Source: Neoceratodus forsteri (lineage: Eukaryota > Chordata > Ceratodontiformes > Ceratodontidae). From it: a stretch of 64,000 bases of DNA. This document shows, piece after piece, positions 1-11,628 of this stretch. Location of the stretch: positions 1,184,435,001 to 1,184,499,000 of the forward strand of contig CM028132.1 of assembly GCA_016271365.2 (NCBI GenBank). The letters run 5' to 3'. The stretch's first letter is position 1, and every line of letters starts with the position of its first letter. The position numbers and the translations under genes are program-made. The notes under the pieces are model-generated. The model worked only from the letters and a program-made list of their open reading frames with translations, ran no database searches and had not been told where the DNA came from.

Positions 1-39
1 AAGTGCTTCCAGAGGAATTATGCCCTTGAAAGGGGGCCT

Positions 40-1543
40 TCAGCAATACTGAGGGAGCTGGTGATTGTCTGGGGCTGCAAACAGATCCACTTTTAGGGTG
101 CCCCATCCCCTGAAAATGGTCTGTAAGACCTGTTTGTTCAGTGACCACTCGTGGTGGTTCTGGTTTATTCTGCTGAGAGCATCCACCAAGACATTGTCCT
201 TTCCTGGCAGGTGGACAGCTGAGAGGGATACGTTTAGGGAGTATGCCAAGGTCCAAATTTTCATTGCCTGTGTGCACAGAAGGGTTGACCTTGTGCCCCC
301 TTGTTTGTTTATGTAGTACATGGTGGTTGTGTTGTCTGTTCTGACCTGTACTACCTTCCCTCTGATCTGAATGGTAAATGACTGAAGAGCCAAAAGAACT
401 GCCCTGAGTTCCAAAAGGTTGATATGCATGAGAGATTCCTGCTTTGTCCATAAACCATGAGCAGTGTGGTTCCCCAGATATGCTCCTCACCAGAGAAGGG
501 ACCTGTTGCAAAAAGGGTACTCCTTGTCTGAGGTTACTCCTTTCCTGCCACCACTGCAGGGCTTGAAGAAGAGTGGCTGTCACTGGGACTAGTTTTGAAA
601 GAGAGTCCCTCTTTTGGGACCAGTGTTCCCTTAGGTGAAATTGGATGTCTTTCATCTGGAACCTGGAGCCTAACACGGTAGCTGTGGAGGCTGCCATGTG
701 GCCTAACAACTGTAGGAAGTGCCTTGCTGGCCTGGAGACATGGAAGTGTGAAGGAACTGGCTATCTGGATAAGGCTGTCCGCCCTGTCTTGGGGTAGGTA
801 AGCCATTCTCTTCTTTGTGTCCAGTTCTGACCCTATGAACATTAGTAGCTGAACTGGTTCTAGTACAGACTTTTTGTGGTTCACTAAGAACCCGAGAGAG
901 GAGAGGAGAGAGTGTTTTGTGTTATTGACAGAGCCTCCCTCATTTGCTGGTGTGACTGGCCTACTATGAGCCAGTCGTCTGGGTAGGGGAACACTGCCAC
1001 CCCTTGATGCCTCAGGTGTGCCACTACCACAGCCAGATACTTTGTGAACACCTTTGGAGCAGATGTCAGTCTGAAAGGCATTGCCCTGAATTGGTAATGA
1101 CTGGATGGCAGCCTGAATCTGAGGTACTTTCTGTGTGACCCTCTGATTGGAATGTGAAAGTAGGCATCTTTGAGATCTAAGGATGCTAACCAATCCCCCG
1201 TCTTAGGGGAGGGAGTATGGTAGCCAGGGTGACCATCTTGAATTTTGGTTTTGTCAGATGCTTGTTTAGGTATCTGTGGTCCAAGATGGGTCGCCACTCC
1301 CCCGTTTTCTTTGTTGTGAGGAAGTACCTGAAATACAATCCCTTCCCTCTTTGGGAAAGAAGGACTGATTCCACTGCATTTAACAGTAGTAGACTTGAAA
1401 CTTCCTTCTCCAGCAAGGCTGTTTCTGGGAGGGGGGAGGATTTGAAGGCTCTTGACCTCAGCTTTAGCAAGGCCTTGAAGCTGAGAACAAGTCCCTGGCC
1501 CACTACTTCCAGGACCCACTTGTCTGTGGTGATATTTTTCCAC
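40..1543 (-). pseudogene. DIRS1-like reverse transcriptase / RNase H (broken)
   Basis: Three overlapping minus-strand frames (884-1,543, 534-1,193, 40-429) together make the DIRS RT-RNase H polyprotein. The first holds the RT palm, with LDLKDAYFHIPI and the catalytic YPDDW. The second carries the thumb-like stretch LGFLVNHKKSVL, then FIGSELDTKKR and YLPQDR. The third is RNase H, starting HINLLELRAVLLAL and including TDNTTTMYYINKQGGTRS and DALSR. In the family this enzyme copies the element's RNA into circular cDNA, which is then integrated by a tyrosine recombinase. The frame changes between the three parts are inactivating. Assignment to DIRS1 rather than Ngaro rests on the thumb and RNase H wording and on the gag upstream. 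Confidence 0.88.
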
Positions 1544-1799
1544 TCCCAGAAGTAATGGGCCAGCCTGCCCCCTACTGGGATTGGGGAGGCAACCCGAGCA
1601 GTACCCTCAGGGAGTCTGCTTGGACTGAGCTACAGGCTGAACAGAGAGGCTGGTGCGGCCATTACCCCTCCTGTCCCTACCCCTGAAGTATCCCCTGGAC
1701 TGGTACTGGGGACAAACTTGAGGCTGGAAGAAAGGCCTGTAAGGAGTTCTACCTCTGCCACCCCTTGCATGGTGCTTTTGGGGGTTGGCAGCCCTCTCC

Positions 1800-3225
1800 T
1801 TAGCTGCTGCACATTGTAGGCAGCCTTGTATTTGTCCTTTTTTTCATGTATGCCTCTGTTTGTTCCCCAAACAGAGACACTGGGTCACAAGGGAAATCCA
1901 TTGCCTTGTTCTGAGTATCTTGAGTCAGGTTTGTAGTCCTGAGCCAGGCAAACCTCCTCAAGGATACAGAAGATGCCATTTGTCTGGATGCAGTGTCGTT
2001 AACATCCACTGCCATCCTGAATTGCGTTTTAGAGGCTTCAGTGCCCCTTTTTGCAGCTTCCTCCAGGTCAGCAGCCATGGGAGGAGGGTCTGCCTTGGCA
2101 ATCTCCAGGACTGTGGACCACATGTTCTTTTGGTACCTGGCTATACAGCCCATATAAGTAGATTGCCTTATAGCCAGGGAAGATCCTAAATAAATTTTCT
2201 TTGCGATGGAATCCATCCTCCTAGAATCTTTTCTGGGGGGTAGAAGGCCAGAGGGATGCCAGCTTTGTCACAAGCTACAGCCTGTACCACTCCTTCATGA
2301 CTGGGATGCCCAAAAAGAAAATGAGCCCCAGTCTTAGCTATCCAATACTTTCTGTCAGCCTTCCTGTCTGTGGGTGGAACAGAAGTTTTGCAGCACCTTC
2401 ATGGTCTGCTTTCTTAAGGATTTTTGAAGAGGGAGGAGCAACCTCTTTGATGGTGGGACATCCATCATTTGTTTTAGTCCTCTTCGTTCTCATCCTCTAT
2501 ATCTTCCTGGGATAGGAGGTCAAGGGACTGTGCCACTTGCTTCCTGAAAGCAAAATATGAGGTAAAAACCTCAGATCCCTTATCAGGGGATTCTGGTCTA
2601 TGAGGATCAGGGGAAATGTCAGGATCAATAGGTTCCCCATAATCTTCATCTTCATCATCATCATCATCATCAGGCTCCATACCAAAATTATCATCCCCGA
2701 GGAGATCCCCACCTTGGTCGGTTAAACCGTGGGTGGAATGTGAACCAGGAGTTTGGGTAACCGGTTGCTTCCCAACCGGAACCAGGGACTGTAGAGACTG
2801 AATTATTCTGATCGCGTTAGTGATCTCCTCAGCAGAAGGAACCACGGTTTGCTTCGGTTGCCGTTCCTGGTGCTTTTCCTTCCTCTTCTTTTTTACCGTG
2901 ACAGATGGTTCAGCAGCCTTTTCAGCGGTATGTTTTTTTTTGCAGAGTTATCGCCCCTTTCACAGGGCAGCCCCTGCGGTTCATCCGGATGCTCAGCGGC
3001 TGGGTTAGCAGCCTTTTCAGCCATTTTTTCCTTCAGTCTTTTCAATCTCCTATCAAGAGTAGACTGAGGAAAATTAGAGCAGATTTCACAATCTGTCTGC
3101 AAGTGGTCAGACCCCAGACAGAATAAGCACACCAAATGAGGATCTGCTTTAGCAAACAGTTCCCCGCACTCGGTACAGTGCTGGAAACCAGTGGGTCCTG
3201 TTCTCTTTTTTGGTTTCTGTGACAT
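1800..3225 (-). pseudogene. DIRS1-like Gag-like ORF1 (broken)
   Basis: Three minus-strand frames follow one another. The segment 2,893-3,225 begins MSQKPKKRTGP and holds a Cys/His cluster (CTEC, then DPHLVCLFCLGSDH, then CEIC) seen at the start of DIRS1 ORF1 proteins, where it probably binds nucleic acid. The segment 2,474-2,845 is very acidic, with seven Asp in a row from a CAT microsatellite at 2,653-2,672. The segment 1,800-2,216 carries the DIRS1 Gag signature RRFAWLR with LFGEQTEAYM after it. A run of nine T at about 2,932 marks a likely frameshift between the first two. The protein packages element RNA in the family; this copy cannot make a whole one. Confidence 0.8.
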
Positions 3226-3354
3226 AACCTGAATACCAGAAGGAAAAATAAAGAATTATTCTTTTTCTTTTTTTCGGCTGTTAAACCTAAACGCAGGAAA
3301 CCAGGAGTTACCCTGGGTTTTTTAAATAATAACAAGACCAGGAGTTACTCCGGT

Positions 3355-6347
3355 TGAAATTGACCCACTAGTCAAGGGGGGAGGCACTGATAAGCAGCAG
3401 GAAAATCCCAGCCTCCCCCTACAAAACAGGGTACTAAATGAGAAAAAGACCAAGGTAGAAAGGTCAGTGGGGGATGCTGCTACAGAAGGTAAAGCCATCA
3501 AAAAATGGAGAGCAATAAGTACCAAAGCCCGTAGTCTGGGTAACAAGCTTCCTGAATTAGTGGCCTTGATGGAGGAGGAACATCTGGATATCGTGGCAGT
3601 CACAGAAACATGGTACACACAGAACCATGACTGGGACGTAAACATACCAGGATACACTATCTACAGGAGGGACAGGGAGGGTAAAAGAGGAGGAGAAGGA
3701 ATCAAAGCAACAGAACAAAAGGGTAAACAGGGAGGAGAAGCACTGTGGGTCAATTTGGGAGGCAGGCAATGGCACCACAATCCGCACAGGGGTTGTATAC
3801 AGACCCCCCCTCTCAGGGGGAGGAAATAGACAAGGAAATGATAGAAAGTATACTTAGAATGGCAGATAAAGGGGAGATATTGCTGATGGGTGATCTGAAT
3901 ATGCCAGATGTTAACTGGAATGCAGTTGCAGCAGCCACTTCTACGAGTGGGGTTATTCTAGATGCCCTACAGGGGGGCATGCCTTAGACAACTAGTATTG
4001 GAACCCACTTGAGAGGGAGCAATCTTAGACCTGGTCTTCTCAAATGGAGATGGAGAGAGGATCACAGATGTAGAAGTGGGTAGCCATCTGGGAACTAGCG
4101 ACCATCGAACAGTATGGTTCACAATAAACACGGCAACAGAGTCAAGCCATACAAAGGCAAAAGTACTGGACTTCAGGAGGGCTGACTTTGCCAAAATGGG
4201 TGAGTGCCTAAGGAATGCACTAGCAAATGGGCAGGAAGGAGGGGTGGAAGAACAATGGGGAATAATAAAAACTGCAATCACAGAGGTAACAAGCCTTTGT
4301 GTGAAGCAAATAAACAAAACAAAAGATGTAAGAAACCACTATGGTTCTCAAAGGAGGTAGCAGTGAAGGTTCAAGAGAAAAAGAAAGCATTCAGAAAGTA
4401 CAAGGAATCACAGAAGGAGCAGGACAGAGAATTGTATCAGTTAAAGCAAAAGGAAGCTGGGAAGGCAGTCAGAACAGCAAAGGCCCAAACTGAGGAAAAG
4501 ATAGCCAACTCAGTTAAGAAGGGGGATAAAACCTTTTTTAGGTACATCAGGGAGCGATGGAAGACTAAGGGAGGGATAGTGAGGCTTAATAAAGGGAAGG
4601 GGGTGGGCAGAGGGTGACTGTGAAAAGGCAGAGATACTAAACAAATATTTTTGCTTAGTATTTACAAATGAAGAGGGGGAGGTACCTAAAACAAACAATA
4701 GAAACACTCTGGATGCAGAAGTTGATACTAGCTCATTTACAGAAGAAAGGGTTCTGAAAGAACTCTTAAAACTGAAGGTGGACAAAGCAATGGGGCCTGA
4801 TGGGATTCATCCCAGAATTCTAAAAGAACTAAGGGTAGAACTAGTGACACCACTGACTACCCTCTTAACAAATCATGGGAGGATGGGGTGGTACCTGAGG
4901 ACTGGAGGAGGGCAGATGTGATTCCTCTTCACAAAAGTGGAGCAGGGCAGAAGCAGGAAACCACAGACCTGTTAGTTTAACCTCAGTGATAGGGAAAAGA
5001 TGGAATCACTTCTGAAGGAAAGAATTGTCGAGTACCTAGAGGCCAGAGGGGCACAGGACCCAAGGCAGCATGGATTCACAGCGGGAAGGTCATGCCAGAC
5101 GAATCTAATAGATTTCTTTGACTGGGTGACCAAAGTAGTAGATCAGGGAGGGGCTGTGGTCATGGCCTATCTAGACTTTAGCAAGGCATTTGACTCAGTC
5201 CCACACAAAAGATTAATATACAAGTTAGCCAGCCTGGGAGTGGGTCCCAAGATGATAGCATGGGTAAAGAATCGGTTGGAGAATAGGACACAGACAGTAA
5301 TAGTAAATGGAGCCCACTCTGAAGAAAGGGGGGTTACTAGTGGGGTGCCGCAGGGTTCAGTATTACAACTGGTCCTCTTCAGTGTCTTTGTAAGTGACAT
5401 TGCAGAGGGACTGGAAGGAAAAGTATGTCTCTTTGCAGATGACACAAAGATCTGCAACAGAGTTGATGCACAAGGTGGGGTGGAAAGGATGAGAAGGGAC
5501 TTGGCAATGTTAGAGAAATGGTCAAATGTATGGCAGCTTAGATTTAATGCTAAGAAGTGCAAGGTAATGCACCTGGGAAACAAAACCCAGGGAAGAGTAC
5601 ACAATGGGGGTGCGATACTAACAACAACAAAATGGAAAGGGACCTGGGGTAGTCATATCAGATGACTTAAAGGTGGGCAAGCAATGTGAGGGCAGTAAGG
5701 AGGGCTGGGGATACTGGGATGCATAGGAGAGGCATCACCAGTAGAAAACAGGAAGTTGTTATCCCTCTGTACAGACAGCTGGTGAGACCCCATCTGGAGT
5801 ACTGTGTGCAGTTCTGGAGACCCAATCTCCACAAGGACATAGACAAGATGGAAGCTGTCCAGAGGAGGGCAACTAAAATGGTGCAGGGTCTGCACCGGAA
5901 GACATATGAAGTGAGACTAAAGGAGCTTAATATGTATAGCCTCGAGGAAAGGAGGGAGAGGGGGGACATGATAGAAATTTTCAAGTACCTCAAGGGAATC
6001 AACAAAGTCCAAGAGGGTAGCATCTTTCAAAAAAGAGGTGTGCAAGAACAAGGGGGCACAATTTGAAGATGGAGGCGGCTCAGAGGTAATGTAAGGAAGT
6101 ATTTTTTCACAGAGAGGGTTGTGGATGCATGGAACGGCCTTCCGGAGGAGGTTGTGGAGTCAAAAACAGTGGTTGAATTCAAGCATGCATGGGACAGCCA
6201 TAAGGCAATTCTAGGGGGTGGGGGTAGAAAGAAGTAGGCTGCTGGTTAACTAGGATCTGCAGCTTAGCCATTACGTAGAGAAATGGGCAGACTGGGTGGG
6301 CCAAGCGGTCCTTATCTGCCGTCAAATTCTATGTTTCTGTGTTTCTA
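3355..6347 (+). mobile_element. CR1 LINE, 5'-truncated (copy A), inserted in DIRS
   Basis: A plus-strand CR1 that lacks ORF1 and begins in the ORF1-ORF2 junction. The same junction sequence is found in copy G at about 56,340-56,380, which fixes the start near 3,355. It carries endonuclease, RT and C-terminal segments and ends with the CR1 3' UTR; the last bases are a degenerate TTCTATG repeat, the usual CR1 tail. The sequence flanking it on both sides is DIRS 5' DNA, so the CR1 is younger than the DIRS copy. Confidence 0.9.
3467..6237 (+). pseudogene. CR1 ORF2: endonuclease-reverse transcriptase (broken, copy A)
   Basis: The endonuclease part (3,467 to about 4,360) shows the APE-type residues in VAVTETWY, GDLNMPDVNW and GTSDHRTVWF. 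The basic linker rich in Lys and Gln spans 4,204-4,617. The RT core at 5,000-5,665 is clear: fingers with [12 protein letters not shown], motif [13 protein letters not shown], motif [13 protein letters not shown] and motif [10 protein letters not shown]. The C-terminal region runs in another frame (5,686-6,066), then to a stop at 6,235. In CR1 the enzyme nicks target DNA and primes reverse transcription there. At least three frameshifts and a short internal gap around 4,860 inactivate it. Confidence 0.88.
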
Positions 6348-6760
6348 TGAACCAGGAGTTACCCCAGTAAAATTTCAACTATCTAACTGACTATACCGAG
6401 TCGGAACAGAATTTTAACTAAAATTACAAATACATAACAAAATTAACAGAGGGATGTTTTGGTTTACTCCCGGTTAAGGAACTGGGAAGAAAAAATGATT
6501 ACTTACCCTAAATGCTAAAACTCTAAACAAATACTACCTGAAAACCAAGGACAATGAAAAGAATACCAAATAAAATAATTTTACTAGTACAATAACTGAG
6601 AAAATAAAGTTTTTTCAAGCGATGAAGGAGAGCTCTCCTGAGACGTCTTACTGAGGCAAGCGGAGTAAAGAATCTGACGGTTTAGAGTTGTTTACCAGGG
6701 ACAGTGATTTGAAAACCAACCTCGAGCCTAGCATTCCATAATTTGCATAGGTTCTAGTAA
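6348..6760 (-). repeat. DIRS 5' terminal region with palindromes
   Basis: AT-rich DNA resumes the DIRS element after the CR1. It repeats the ACCAGGAGTTAC motif at 6,350 and has a related TTTACTCCCGGTTAAGG at 6,463. It contains the perfect 12 bp palindrome GGAGAGCTCTCC (6,627-6,638) followed by AGACGTCT. Position and palindromes suggest the left terminal repeat of a DIRS element, whose ends are inverted and partly copied internally. The outer edge is not fixed because the other end lies outside the window. Confidence 0.5.
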
Positions 6761-6830
6761 ACATTTCGGCTCCAGGACAGTCCTATGGTGAGATCATACT
6801 GCATAAATCAGAATACAGTAGGATTTCCTG

Positions 6831-7130
6831 TTGTTTGAATCAGTGGTTTACATAGCAAACTGTACTTGTTCCAGTTTTTATATAGGGAAAACTGAAAGAA
6901 AATTGAAGTCACACATTATGGAACACTTAAGGCATATCAGATTGGGGTCAAGAGAAAATGTACTTGCAAATCATGTAAGATTAAAAGGCCAAGGACGTTT
7001 GTTTTTTGTGGCATCAAAGTTGTGACACTGGGATTAAGAGGAGGTGACCTGGACAATGCTCTACTAAGAAAATAAACTTTTTGACAACATAAACGGAGAG
7101 CTGGAGAATTGCCAGGCCTCAACAGACATT
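6831..7130 (+). pseudogene. Penelope-like GIY-YIG endonuclease domain (fragment)
   Basis: The frame at 6,831-7,025 reads VVYIANCTCSSFYIGKT followed by ERKLKSHIMEHLRHI. This matches the Penelope layout of a GIY-like VVY strand, a Cys pair, YIGKT and a K-x3-EH helix. The Penelope-type C-terminal GLRGGDLDNALLRK follows in another frame at about 7,030-7,070. The domain nicks DNA for target-primed insertion. A frameshift near 7,020 and the missing RT show it is a relic. The Tyr, Gly, Arg/Lys and Glu positions of a GIY-YIG fold are still recognisable. Confidence 0.75.
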
Positions 7131-7887
7131 TCTAGTTAGCATCTTTATTGCATAAAGAGTAAAATATTGATTACAACAGGACCACAGTGATAGCATTAGA
7201 TATAGAAATAGATTGTTAGTGTTCTGTGTTCAGTCAGATTTATTGCATACATAACTATTACTTAATTTAATGATATTGCATATGTTTACACTAAATTTAG
7301 AATAATGATTGGATTTATATACAAGAAAATGAACTGCTTCACTTATTGTTCTTTACAGCATCACAATATGAAGCTCCTTTTTTATGGGTTCCCACCACAA
7401 TATAATATATAATTAGTTGGGAACACTTTCCGTACCCATTTTTTTATGGGGTGGGTTTGTAATATAAAATTGGGAGGGTTGGGGGGTTAGGTAGTGTAAG
7501 ATGATTGTGTATGATTATGCTCAACAGTATAATAGACATAAGTGCAATATTATAGGATATCATAACAGTTTTATAAATGTGATAGGATTATTAAAGCTAT
7601 ATAGATATTCATTAAAAAGTAGGGTGTCCAACGGACATTTTATAAAACACATAGTGTTAAATTATATGGTGACATTTTGGATCGATATGCACTTTGTATA
7701 TTGCATCATGTGGTAAATACTAATATATAGGGTGATTAGTAAGACACATGTGCACTTTGGTATCATACCATATTTATCTAGTCACTTAAAATATATTAAT
7801 GTATTTATATTATAATATACATGGTAAAAGAGCTGATTTATGTTATTTATGGTAATGCGGTATATATTGTGAACACAAGAGGGAGCT

Positions 7888-7945
7888 GCAGTCTTGATAA
7901 AGAGTTTGTTTAGCTTGAAACATGCGTTGACACAGGTGTCTGAGT
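7888..7945 (+). ncRNA. Degenerate hammerhead-ribozyme-like motif of Penelope terminal repeat
   Basis: The order is TTGATAA (compare the core CUGAUGA), a short AAG/CTT stem, then GAAAC followed by ATGCGTTG. This resembles the minimal type I hammerheads of Penelope-like elements, where GAAAC is followed by GCGTT. At least two core positions deviate, so activity is unlikely. Confidence 0.35.
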
Positions 7946-7995
7946 GGGGTGCTACCACTTCATGTAGCTTAATAAAGGCCAACATATTTTAAAGG

Positions 7996-9053
7996 TACTC
8001 TAGCAGTGGGTTTAGTCTGTCTTCCTTTGGATGAGTGGCCAAAATACTTTTTTCGCTTTTAATCCCCCTCCATGGCTCTGCCACAGCCAGATGGATGGAA
8101 CGCAGCAACTTATCCCATATATCCTGAACAAAAAAATCGACAAGATTATGCAAACTCAAGTCCAGTGACATAAAGACACCCATAAGGTAAGACAGTAAAA
8201 GTTCAAAGATAGATAAAGTTTAGCTTTTACACATTTATGAAGAATTCTGTTAACCTGCATTGGATAAGCCAGCCTGTCAGCACAGCATCAATGCTGTCAC
8301 TTGTGACAGCAGCACCCCATGATCAGGAATGAGCCCCGGTCGTCAAAGGACCCGCAGAGGCTGGAGGGTTTAGCGCCTCAAAGGACACTTTTTAGGAAGG
8401 TGAGTACCTGTCTATCTCCGCTACAGTATTACCAGTAGTGACCACAGGTGGCACTGCATGCAGGAACAGCTGAGGGAGGGCGCACATTGGCTGACTCCAT
8501 TTCACATTGCTCCACTGTTTGTGCACACGCATGGGGCCCTTAACGCCAACATCCTGAAAGGGATGGTAGAAAACAGAAAAACACCAGGGCCCACAAGATG
8601 ATGCAAGTGCAGTGCTCTGAAACCCCCACCATTGGGCACCATAAGAGCATGGGATTTGGTCACCAAGAGCCCCACCACAAAAGGTAACTCATGGGGGTAA
8701 GCTCAGAAGGTGGTCATGGTGATGGTGCTTGGTGGTCACAGCAAGTTTAATGGGGTGGGTCCATACAGCACGGGGGCATGAAGTGTAATGTAAAACAAAA
8801 CTGCATCTGATAGAATAGTATTACTCTCACCAGACCCCAACACAAATGGTGAACTTCTAGGTAAAATATCATCATTCCAAACCCAGGGTATAGTTGTCCC
8901 CATGAAATGGAATACCTGACTTTTGTTGGAGTTCCTTGGTACAATTAGGGTATGAGGTGATTAAAGCAACAGTGCAACAAAATTGGGTGAAAGATTTGAC
9001 CAGTTTTTTCACTATAAAATATTCCAGGCATCGTCCAGTTTTATTTGGTGGTT
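7996..9053. other. Gene-free stretch, no family recognised
   Basis: No coding frame with a known domain was found. A perfect 8 bp inverted repeat, GCTGTCAC with GTGACAGC, sits at 8,293-8,310. The sequence is not obviously related to any other part of the window. It is probably an old repeat or unique intron DNA upstream of the ADCY5 exon. Confidence 0.4.
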
Positions 9054-9356
9054 CAATGTGTGGTTCATAGCGTAGTGCTTGTGTATACTTATGAGCTTGG
9101 ATTTTACGTGCTTCAGGTTATGAACTTAGACTTTGGCCTTTCTCAGTTTCCCACCCTCAGTAGGAACGCTTGGTGGGTGTAGGACTAGAAGCCCAATGTT
9201 GAGGGTGAGATAAAAGTGCCAGAGGAGGAGGCAAGGGAGGAAGGTAGGTGATTTAAAAATGCTCGAAGCTGAGCAGCGGAAGTGCTAGGATTTAAGTAGG
9301 GAATGTGGGAGGAGCTATTCTCCCCTCATTGAACCTCAGGCTTTAGCCTTCCCATT
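9054..9356 (+). repeat. Internally deleted first unit of the 9-19 kb repeat
   Basis: Bases 9,054-9,197 are a direct repeat of 9,357-9,497 (TGTGGTTCATAG near the start). Bases 9,261-9,355 are a direct repeat of 18,861-18,955 (GCTCGAAGCTGAGCAG near the start). So this 303 bp block joins the beginning and the end of the long unit that follows it, with the middle missing. Confidence 0.75.
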
Positions 9357-10560
9357 CAATATGTGGTTCATAGCTTAGTGTTTGTGTATACTTAGAAGCT
9401 TGGATTTTACGTGCTTGAGGTTATGAACTTAGACTTTGGCCTTTCTCCGTTTCCCACCCTCGGTAGGAATGCTGAGTAGATGTAGGATTAGAGGCCCAAA
9501 AAGATAATTAACAGTTCGATTACCTCCTCCAACTCTGGAGAGTGTGGCCAGTAGTGTGCAGGAGAGGAACACTCCCCTCCATGGGGGAAACCTTAGAGGA
9601 CCCATGGCTACTGACCTTCCCATTCACCGGGCGAACTTAAAGGATAATCCTAAAGGAGGACTGAGGTTTGGTTCTGGTTATGTCTGCTGATCTTATCCTT
9701 GGAGTCTTGTGGTCGATGTGATGTGTCCTCTGGATCTTGGCAGGAGTAGAAGTCAATACTGAAGGATGAAGATTCTAGGAAATGAAGGAGAGTCTGATTC
9801 TGATGATGTCCAGATGAGGAAAGATAGCTGAACCACGTCCAGGGTTTTTGTATAGTAGTCATGAACTGGATACTGAACATAAGGATAATTCTGGGGAGTG
9901 ATGTCAAGGGATAGAAGGTCACTAGCTGATGAACCTCTGAAATTCAGGGAAGACATGTGCTATTGGAGATGTCATGACAAGATAGAATGAGAGTGACCAG
10001 GAGCTCCCTGAAGCAGTCCGATGAGATAAACAGCAGCAATAAAAATCCAGGGACCGGTTGGCATTAGGCAGCTAAATGGGAACCCCATGGAAGCAGAATG
10101 AGGAAGCTTAATTGGGGAGACCCTTGTGCAAGTCATCATAGAAGGTCCTTCCCAGAGGACCAGAGAAAAGGTATGAGATGTCCATGGAGGTTCAGGGCAA
10201 GTCCAGAAGCTGAGGATCCAGATGCGGCATAGAGGAGGGGCTGAGGACAGGCTTCCCCGCAGGCAGTCGGAAGGACAATTAGATGCTAGGCATGCATAGG
10301 GAAGCAGAGTGGATTTTGGGGAATGGTGAAGCAATTGTGAAGAGGGTCAGCTGGGACACCCTGTATTGTGAGTCCTGGAAGGAATGGAACAAGATCAGAT
10401 ATCAAAGTTCCTGGGAGCTGAAGTGGCAGGTATAATACAATATGACAAGGCAGGACAGGTCAGTCACCTGAAAGGATGGTTGCAAAGGAAAACTAGGGCA
10501 CCGGAGTGTTCGAGCTATGCTTGTGCGAACAGCAGAATGTCACCAAGATTGCAGACAGTT

Positions 10561-10573
10561 AAGATATGGGTGA
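10561..10573 (+). repeat. L1 target-site duplication, left copy
   Basis: AAGATATGGGTGA here is repeated exactly at 16,696-16,708, directly after the L1 poly(A). Confidence 0.9.
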
Positions 10574-10763
10574 GGGGTCACGTGATGGCAGCTTGCTGAA
10601 TGGCGGTAGGGGCTTAGTGCTCTCTCCCTCAATCATCCCAACTGCCACTTTCTGCTCTTTTTTTGATCACTAAACTAAGCATATCGCTGTTACTGAAGCA
10701 CTCTAAGTCTGTTTACTGACCCTCGGGATTGATTCCCTGCCGGGCTGAGCGATTTGTGGAAGG

Positions 10764-11628
10764 ATGGAGGTCGATAGAATACAGGCCGTGGCCAAGCACA
10801 TGCCGCCTGCGTCTCCCAGCAAGCAGCCGAAAAAGCCGCGGATCCAGGAGGGCACAGGGCCCAGGAAAGCCGGCGAAAAGCCCCTATCATCAGGCCTGCT
10901 CACGGAAGAAAAATTTATGCAGGAATTCGCCTCTATGAGAAGTATGCTTCAGGATATTACGGGCGAGCTGAAGGCGTTAAGGGGAGACCTCTCTTCTCTC
11001 ACGGTGAGGGTGTTGAACTCAGAGGCCAAGGTGTTTTCGCTGGAGCAATGGAGGAAGAAGACAGAGACAGCGATATCCGGGCTGGCCCAGCAGCCGGGCG
11101 ACTCCAACTGAAGGCGGAGGATTTAGAAGGCCGCAATCGAGGAACAACCTGTTAGTTTTGGCCTGCCGGAGCTGGAAGAGGGCCCTGATCTGGTGGTTTT
11201 CTGCAACGCTTTTCGTGAAGCTAGTTGGGCCCTCACCAATCAATCCTAGCTATCATCTCGAGAGGGCACAGCGATCATTGAGGCCTCGACCGCCACCTAA
11301 TTCCCCCCCTCGACCCATAATTATCAAATTCCTGAGTTATATAGAGAGACAACTTGTATTCAGCAAAGCTAGAGATCTACAGGAGATTATGTGGGGGCAA
11401 GCTAAAATACGGATTGCCCAGGATCTACCCAAAGAGATGAGGTTTAAAAGGGCTGCGTTTCACCCAATAGTACAGAAACTGATTGCTGCTTCCATCCCCT
11501 TCAGGATGGTCTATCCTGCTACTCTCAAAGTCACGGTTAGCAATATCAGCTACAGTTTTGAGTCCCCAGATGCTGCTCAGAAGGATCTTGCCATTAAACT
11601 TCCCAACCTGTTTAAGTCGAATGGCTGA
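10764..11628 (+). pseudogene. L1-type ORF1 RNA-binding protein (one stop)
   Basis: The first frame, 10,764-11,111, starts MEVDRIQAVAKHMPP. It has a basic, proline-rich N-terminus and then a probable coiled coil around residues 45-105 (heptad-like Leu/Met in MRSMLQDITGELKALRGDL). After a stop at about 11,109 the reading resumes to 11,628, with FLSYIERQLVFSKARD and IRIAQDLPKEM. These match the RRM and C-terminal domain of L1 ORF1p, including the conserved pattern of an (I/V)xxxxDLP block. In the family ORF1p trimerises and coats L1 RNA. The in-frame TGA separates coiled coil from RNA-binding domains. Confidence 0.8.

Larger units (their letters stand above)
1..6760 (-). mobile_element. DIRS1-like tyrosine-recombinase retrotransposon, 5' part, interrupted by CR1
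   Basis: On the minus strand this region reads gag-like frames (3,225 to 1,800) and then reverse transcriptase plus RNase H (1,543 to 40). That is the order known for DIRS1 elements. The tyrosine recombinase and 3' end lie beyond the left window edge. The 5' non-coding part runs from 3,226 to 3,354, is broken by a CR1 insertion at 3,355-6,347, and resumes at 6,348-6,760. The motif ACCAGGAGTTAC occurs on both sides of the CR1 (3,300, 3,339 and 6,350), showing that both flanks belong to one element. Several frameshifts mean this copy is dead. The right boundary is approximate. Confidence 0.85.
6800..7995 (+). mobile_element. Penelope-like element, 3' fragment
   Basis: The fragment starts inside the C-terminal endonuclease, continues through an AT-rich 3' region, includes a hammerhead-like motif near 7,890-7,945 and ends near an AATAAA at 7,970. 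Penelope-like elements encode RT fused to a GIY-YIG endonuclease and often carry hammerhead ribozyme motifs in their terminal repeats, so the order fits. The RT domain is missing. Both boundaries are approximate. Confidence 0.65.

Noticed and set aside
7989..8944. Harbinger or other DNA transposon gene
   Set aside because: Short minus-strand frames have no recognisable DDE or Myb/SANT residues and no terminal inverted repeats were found.
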